Shown here piece after piece: positions 24,445 to 29,462 of a stretch of 29,462 nt of DNA (position 1 is the first letter of the stretch; every line of letters starts with the position of its first letter). Source of the DNA: a virus. The DNA lies in IMG/VR virus record IMGVR_UViG_3300017719_000116, positions 1 to 29,462 of that record, one strand, 5' to 3'. The notes under the pieces are model-generated. The model was not told the origin of the DNA and did no database searches. It worked only from the letters and a program-made list of their open reading frames with translations. The position numbers and the translations under genes were made by a program.

Positions 24445-27400
24445 ATGTCAAAGATTTCAGAATTACCTCCGATAACCGGTGCTAATACTAGGTCAGAAGA
24501 TCTGTTTGTCATCGTCAACCTAGTACAGGGTGATGATGGAACGAGCAACATCACTCGTAAAGAGCTTGTTCAAGCTATTCAGTATGAAATTTTTGATAGA
24601 ATTACGATTACCGGAGGAACGATCTCCGGTGTTGTCATGTCTGACTCTCGTCTTGATAATGTTATTATCGACAATTCAAACATGGAAGATTCTGAGATTA
24701 TCAGAACCTTGTTTGACGACGGTCAACTTACTAATTCTACCGGTGACAACCTCGAGATTGTTCGTTCTGACTTCTCTGATGGTACCGGCGCTAATAACAC
24801 CTTTACAGATTCTCGACTTAATGATAGTACAGCTAATAACGTAGCAATTACCTCATCTACATTTACAGATGGCGAGATATTCGATTCAACTGGTAATAAC
24901 GTTGTACTTACAAGTTCAGAACTCAATGACAGTACTGCAAACAACGTCGTTATAACAAATTCAGAATTTAATGAAGGTACTGGTAATAATGTAGTACTTA
25001 CAAATTCTACCATCGATGATTCTACAATCACCGATTCAACTGCAAATAATGTAGCAATTACCTCATCTACGTTTACGGATGGTGCTGTTAACGATTCGAC
25101 AGCTAATAACGTAACGATGACGAATTCATCATTTACTGATGGAACTATTGCTGATTCAACCGCAAACAACGTAGGAATTACTTCGTCTACCTTCGCTGAT
25201 GGTGCAGTAAGTAATAGTACTGCAAACAACATCACGATAACTGCTTCTACGTTCGATAACGGTGCACTTACAAATTCAACTGGTGATAATGTAGACCTCG
25301 TCAATTCAGACTTCTCTGATGGTACAGGTGCTAATAACGTATTCACTGGATCTGAGCTCAACGACAGCACAGCAAATAATCTAGCAATTACTTCTTCTGA
25401 TTTCTCAGATGGAACTGGTAACAATAATGTATTTACAAATACAACTATTGACCAAGGTGTAATTCAAGATTCTGTGATTGTGGATTCGTCATTTACAGGA
25501 ACTATGGCTAATGTAGTTGCTGAGAACATGACAATTACGAGTTCAACAGCCACCGGTTTCGGTCAGACTAAGTCAACGTTTGACGATGGTGATGTAACTA
25601 AGTCAACGTTTAAAGATGGTGTAATTGATCAATCTAAACTTGTCGACTTTGACATGGAGATTGAAAATGACTTTGAGCCTTCTATTGACGAGAATAGCTG
25701 GTTCGCTTTAAAGAACGAAAAGACTGGCGAAACAGAAAAGATTACTTACGGTCAATTCTTTAGAGAAATATCTAAGACAACTGCTACTGATCTTAAAGTA
25801 CACGTTGATCCTGTTAAAGGTGATGATTCAAACCCAGGCACCATGCTTGAGCCTATTCAAACACTTGAGCGAGCTTCTGAGCTTGCAATTGAAAAGGCCG
25901 GCGGTGATGCGAATCGTAACGCAATTAACAACGCGATTCATATTTCATGTGGGCCAGGTACATATTACACGAAAGGTAATATCGCACTACCAGATGATTG
26001 TGCAATGACATCAACTGCTGGTCAGTATGCTACGGTTATTGAAGCACTGCCAGGATACGAAAACAACAACGCGGTATTGGTTGGTTCTGGTTGTTATGTT
26101 CAGGGCTTTGCATATCAGAACTGGAAAGTAGATAACTTTGACTTCCCAGAAGGTGGATTCGCTGTTGCTTATCGACCAGGTGCTAAACTACTCCGATCTC
26201 CATACATTCGAGATTCATCTCAGCTTTCGAACTTCTTACGAGAAGATGTAGAACCGCCATTGCAGCCTTTCAACACAAAGGGTAACGTTCTTGACTTGGG
26301 TCGAGAATTTATTCTTGAAGTAGGCTACACTGGCCAATTCTTGATGGATGACGAAATCACTTTCAGTAGTGGTGCAAAAGGTTATATCTCTTGGGATGAT
26401 ACTCGAGACTTAGATCCTTCAGGTGATGGGTCATTACCTGCACTTACTCCAGATCTTGCAACTAATCGTAAAATCTTCGTTCGTAACTTGAAGAACGGAA
26501 GGGGTTATGCGGTTGGTGATACTGTTCGATCAGAAAGTGGTGGTGTAGGTGTTATTGAAAGCATCGGTATTGACAACTTCCCCAACCCATTAGTTGGTCG
26601 TGGTGGTGGTTGTATGTTGGCAGATCGACGAGTTCTTGATCCAGACTCTCTCTACACATATGTACTATGTTTTGGTTTCACACCACGTTCTCAAAATGGT
26701 ATCGGTTATGTAGCACGGGATGGTGCTGGTGTAAACGGTATTGGTTCTCTATCGATCTTTGTACGAGTTGCATTCTACGCCTTGAACGGTGGACAAATGA
26801 CATTGAACAACTCAGGTACTCAGTTCGGTGACATCTCAATGCGAGCAAAAGGTACTACTGAAATCTTTGCTCCAAAAGATCCTGATCCAAATGGTGATAA
26901 CCTCTTCGGTAATACTGTATTTGCTTCAGTATTAACTGACAACAGTGATCTGATTATCGAAGACATGATTGGTCACCTTACCGCAAATACTTCAGACGGC
27001 GGATTGGGTTATACAGGTTATGATGCTGATAAGTGTGAGCGAGATTCCAAGATTATCATCGACAACTCAGCATACGACATTACACTTGATACGAACTACT
27101 GGGGACGTTTAGCCGGTATTTCTTATCGTTCACCGATTTCAAGTAAGGTTGTTGGCGAACAGCTTGAAGCAACACTGGGTGCTAACCAATATCTACAATC
27201 ACGAATCGAATCTTTATTCGATGGTGATGTTATTGATCGTGCAAATACTTCTTTCCAAGAACTTTACAATGTAGTAGAGTTTGGCGAAGAGAATATGAAT
27301 CCAATCATATTCACTGATACTGGAAATGCTAAGTATACCTCAGCTCGGGAAGTGTTACAAGATAACAGATCATTCATTCAAGACGAATTACTTGATTGGA

Positions 27401-29462
27401 TTGATAACAACGACGAGTTCTTTGCTTACGACAGCGTTAAGTGTAAGCGAGATACGACCGAGTATATTCTTCCTGCAGCTAAATATGACATGCTTCTCGA
27501 CACCAACTATAATGCTGTAAGAGCAGGTGGTGCATACTTTATGAAGTCTGCTGAGAAGGTTGTAGGTCAACAACGAAATGAAACTGTTGCAGCTTACCGT
27601 AGACTTAAAGATCAAACCAATGCGTTAATTGATGGTGATTCATATATTGCTACTTCTCGAGTAGATGCAGCTATGGACGAGATTGTTGACATTCTCGATT
27701 ATCGTGGAACAACCTATACGCCTACTAACGCCACATACGATCCTACTACTGGAATAATGGTAGTAACTATTGGTGCTCACTCATTAACACCTGGACGCAA
27801 GGTCCTGGTCTCTGAGGGTGGTATTACATTCAGTTGTGGAACTGATGGGAATGTGATTAATATCTCACACCCACGTCCTACTGATCCAGTGTTTAAGAGT
27901 CCAATTGAGATTCTTGATGTGACTGCAACTACCATTACGACTAATGTAGGAAGATCATTCTACACTGGCATACATACATTTGTAAGCGCTCTTCCAAATT
28001 CAGTTATTGAAATGGGCTCAGAGATTACATGGTCTGATGATACGAATATCCCAGTTGATAATCGTAATGCTCGTAAGCAAATACAAGCTAACCGCGAGTT
28101 TATTCAAGATCAGACTCTAGGCTACATTGACGATAACTACTTCCGTTACGATTCTGAAAAATGTTCTCGTGATGTACTTGAATATATTCTTCCTGCGGTT
28201 GAGCGAGATCTCATTACTGGTTCGAACTTTAACTCAATTCAAACTGGTGTTGCTTATCGTCAAGGAACTCAAGGTGCAGAAACTGTTGTAAGAGACCAGC
28301 TCGTTGAAACAGTCGGAGCAATGACCCATCTGAAAGGTCTTGTTAGTGCTGCGGCAACTGATGCTCCATCTCGTCACAGAACAGATGCGGCATTTGATCA
28401 AATCATCGACATTTTAAATAACAATGGTAAGAGCTACACACCAGGTGCAGGTACAACTTACGATCCTACTACTGGTGTATTAGATCTTGCTATCGGTGCT
28501 CACGATTTACAAGAAGGTGCTACCGTTTTACTGGATGATGAGAGTATAGTATTTACATGTGCTCTTGATGGTAATACAACAAATCATGCTTATCCACGTA
28601 AAGGTGATCCTGCATATCGAACTCCGGTAACAATCAACACCGTAACAGCGACATCGATTACAGTCAATGTTGGTGGTTACTTAAATGGTACTGCTCATAC
28701 ATGGGTAAGTTCAACTACTGATTGTGTTAAGTCTGGAACTTATGAAGGTAGCTATACTCCTTCAACTGCGACTTATGATCCCGCTACTGGTATATTTGAA
28801 GCAACTATCGGACAACATAATTTATCAGCCGGCGATTACATTGAAATCAAACCAAATTCGGTTGTGTTTACTTGTGATCTCGATGGAGATGTTACAGAAC
28901 ATGCTGCTCCTCAAGCACACCATCCTTACTATCGCAAGCCGGTTAAACTCACCGCAGTAACCGCAACTACTATTACTTGTAATATTGGTGCAGGAACAGG
29001 TGGTACTCATACATTTGCTTATGCTCATGTAGGCGCAATTGATGGTGATCCTGTTGTATGGACTGATCCATCACGTTACTTGAGCTACTACACACCTACA
29101 ACTGCAACTTACGATCCTGTTACTGGTGAGAGTGTTGTAACAATCCCAGGACATGATATTGCACTTGGTGATTACATTGAGTTTGCTCCTTACAGCTTTA
29201 CATTTACATGTTCTCAAGATAGTGATGCTACTGAGCACTCATACCCACGCAAAGGTGATGGAAACTATAATGAACCGATGCTAGTAACTGCTGTTGCTGG
29301 GGATGATATTACAGTTAATTCCGGTGTGGGTGCTGGTGGTACTCATACATTTGTAAGTGCTGATACAGGTGCTGTTAATGTTGATGCAATTTACTGGAGT
29401 GATCCTGCTAAGGTAATTGAAACTCATACACCAACCAATGGTACATATGATCCAGTCACTGG
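24445..29462 (+). CDS. Giant repetitive tail fibre / adhesin protein (3' truncated by the window)
   Basis: The frame is open from ATG 24445 to the window end (1672 complete codons). The N-terminus (SKISELPPITGANTRSEDLF, GTSNITRKELVQAI) is a fibre attachment head typical of marine T4-like phages. It is followed by a Ser/Thr/Asn/Asp repeat shaft of about 20-residue units (24721-25440), then a segment like a right-handed beta-helix (HVDPVKGDDSNPGTMLEPIQ, CGPGTYYTKGN, VVGSG-type turns, FAVAYRPGAKLLRSPYIRDS, RGGGCMLADRRV). Two helical modules follow (FIQDELLDWIDNN...KCKRD and FIQDQTLGYIDDN...KCSRD), and then an array of beta-modules opening YTPxxATYDPxTG. The architecture suggests a long, modular, host-recognising fibre. 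No chaperone or enzyme domain is reached before the window ends. Confidence 0.82.
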   Translation, partial: MSKISELPPITGANTRSEDLFVIVNLVQGDDGTSNITRKELVQAIQYEIFDRITITGGTISGVVMSDSRLDNVIIDNSNMEDSEIIRTLFDDGQLTNSTGDNLEIVRSDFSDGTGANNTFTDSRLNDSTANNVAITSSTFTDGEIFDSTGNNVVLTSSELNDSTANNVVITNSEFNEGTGNNVVLTNSTIDDSTITDSTANNVAITSSTFTDGAVNDSTANNVTMTNSSFTDGTIADSTANNVGITSSTFADGAVSNSTANNITITASTFDNGALTNSTGDNVDLVNSDFSDGTGANNVFTGSELNDSTANNLAITSSDFSDGTGNNNVFTNTTIDQGVIQDSVIVDSSFTGTMANVVAENMTITSSTATGFGQTKSTFDDGDVTKSTFKDGVIDQSKLVDFDMEIENDFEPSIDENSWFALKNEKTGETEKITYGQFFREISKTTATDLKVHVDPVKGDDSNPGTMLEPIQTLERASELAIEKAGGDANRNAINNAIHISCGPGTYYTKGNIALPDDCAMTSTAGQYATVIEALPGYENNNAVLVGSGCYVQGFAYQNWKVDNFDFPEGGFAVAYRPGAKLLRSPYIRDSSQLSNFLREDVEPPLQPFNTKGNVLDLGREFILEVGYTGQFLMDDEITFSSGAKGYISWDDTRDLDPSGDGSLPALTPDLATNRKIFVRNLKNGRGYAVGDTVRSESGGVGVIESIGIDNFPNPLVGRGGGCMLADRRVLDPDSLYTYVLCFGFTPRSQNGIGYVARDGAGVNGIGSLSIFVRVAFYALNGGQMTLNNSGTQFGDISMRAKGTTEIFAPKDPDPNGDNLFGNTVFASVLTDNSDLIIEDMIGHLTANTSDGGLGYTGYDADKCERDSKIIIDNSAYDITLDTNYWGRLAGISYRSPISSKVVGEQLEATLGANQYLQSRIESLFDGDVIDRANTSFQELYNVVEFGEENMNPIIFTDTGNAKYTSAREVLQDNRSFIQDELLDWIDNNDEFFAYDSVKCKRDTTEYILPAAKYDMLLDTNYNAVRAGGAYFMKSAEKVVGQQRNETVAAYRRLKDQTNALIDGDSYIATSRVDAAMDEIVDILDYRGTTYTPTNATYDPTTGIMVVTIGAHSLTPGRKVLVSEGGITFSCGTDGNVINISHPRPTDPVFKSPIEILDVTATTITTNVGRSFYTGIHTFVSALPNSVIEMGSEITWSDDTNIPVDNRNARKQIQANREFIQDQTLGYIDDNYFRYDSEKCSRDVLEYILPAVERDLITGSNFNSIQTGVAYRQGTQGAETVVRDQLVETVGAMTHLKGLVSAAATDAPSRHRTDAAFDQIIDILNNNGKSYTPGAGTTYDPTTGVLDLAIGAHDLQEGATVLLDDESIVFTCALDGNTTNHAYPRKGDPAYRTPVTINTVTATSITVNVGGYLNGTAHTWVSSTTDCVKSGTYEGSYTPSTATYDPATGIFEATIGQHNLSAGDYIEIKPNSVVFTCDLDGDVTEHAAPQAHHPYYRKPVKLTAVTATTITCNIGAGTGGTHTFAYAHVGAIDGDPVVWTDPSRYLSYYTPTTATYDPVTGESVVTIPGHDIALGDYIEFAPYSFTFTCSQDSDATEHSYPRKGDGNYNEPMLVTAVAGDDITVNSGVGAGGTHTFVSADTGAVNVDAIYWSDPAKVIETHTPTNGTYDPVT
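24721..25440 (+). repeat. 60-base (20-residue) tandem repeat array of the fibre shaft
   Basis: About twelve units, consensus DSTANNVxITSSTFTDGxx, with occasional half-unit (10-residue) shifts. The hydrophobic/Thr alternation suggests a beta-solenoid or triple beta-helix. DNA similarity is high in places: the same 20 bases occur at 24841-24860 and 25051-25070. The stretch 24721-24900 is repeated in altered form at 25261-25440, exactly 540 bases on, so the array also has a higher-order duplication. Confidence 0.85.
27376..28475 (+). repeat. Two copies of a helical Cys-containing fibre module
   Basis: Copy 1 begins near 27376 (FIQDELLDWIDNN, YDSVKCKRD, EYILPAAKYDM) and copy 2 near 28102 (FIQDQTLGYIDDN, YDSEKCSRD, EYILPAVERD). 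Each continues through a second helical stretch (AMDEIVDIL / AFDQIIDIL) into a YTP...YDPTTG beta-module. A diverged further copy of the KC-RD motif (DADKCERDSKIII) lies near 27025. The modules are known as a type from marine phage fibres; binding function not known to me. Confidence 0.7.
27715..29462 (+). repeat. Tandem beta-modules opening with YTP-x3-TYDP-x-TG
   Basis: Module starts are seen at 27715, 28435, 28753, 29089 and 29425 (last one cut by the window). The final spacings are 318, 336 and 336 bases. Each has the course YTP..ATYDP.TG....TIG.H.L..G..I, FTC..DG, a His or YPR region, then TAVTATTITVN and GTHTFVSA. A conserved FTC cysteine recurs in each complete module. The first module is separated from the second by the second helical module. 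Confidence 0.8.

Noticed and set aside
24723-25424. 233-codon minus-strand open frame in the fibre repeat
   Set aside because: It is the mirror of the 60-base repeat array in the plus-strand fibre gene; its Val/Pro/Ser-rich product repeats with the same period and has no plausible start context.
24721-25440. CRISPR-like array
   Set aside because: Repeats are contiguous, degenerate, in frame and coding, with no spacers of constant length between identical repeats.

Overview
The window is a piece of the late structural module of a T4-like myovirus, read entirely on the plus strand, tightly packed and AT-rich by eye. Its family signatures (gp53, gp25, gp6, gp7, gp8, a DUF4815-type giant protein, an S74-chaperone fibre and very large repetitive fibres) are those of marine T4-like phages of the cyanophage/pelagiphage sort. 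The host cannot be read from the sequence. No host genes, tRNAs, mobile elements or CRISPR arrays are visible, and there is no gene-free stretch over 300 bases.

Layout. (1) 1-6477, hub and inner baseplate: the 3' part of a tail-tube cap gene (gp48-like), gp53 apparently split into two cistrons, a gp27-like hub, a gp5-like spike with OB fold and beta-helix but no lysozyme, a helical hub protein ending in an M15 peptidase domain, and gp25. Junctions are mostly TAATG or ATGA overlaps. (2) 6478-11442, wedge: gp6, then a gp7-like protein carrying an extra C-terminal alpha/beta-hydrolase (esterase) domain with a complete Ser-Asp-His set. (3) 11445-15857, behind a T4-type late promoter: a gp10-like fibre/wedge protein containing a cupredoxin domain with all four type-1 copper ligands, followed by a subtilisin-like protein with two more cupredoxin domains set inside its protease domain. 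(4) 15861-23237: gp8, a 1822-residue DUF4815-type structural protein and a 61-residue coiled-coil protein. (5) 23239-29462: an S74-chaperone tail fibre and, behind another late promoter, a giant repetitive fibre gene that runs off the window.

The genes together build the baseplate, its cell-puncturing tip and the adhesins. The unusual part is the set of predicted enzymatic or metal-binding domains carried by virion parts: M15 peptidase at the hub, esterase on the wedge, and three amicyanin-like copper sites spread over two adjacent genes, two of them nested in a subtilase whose catalytic Asp position appears to be Glu. This esterase-cupredoxin-subtilase block (about 10.6-15.9 kb) is the best candidate for an undescribed system.
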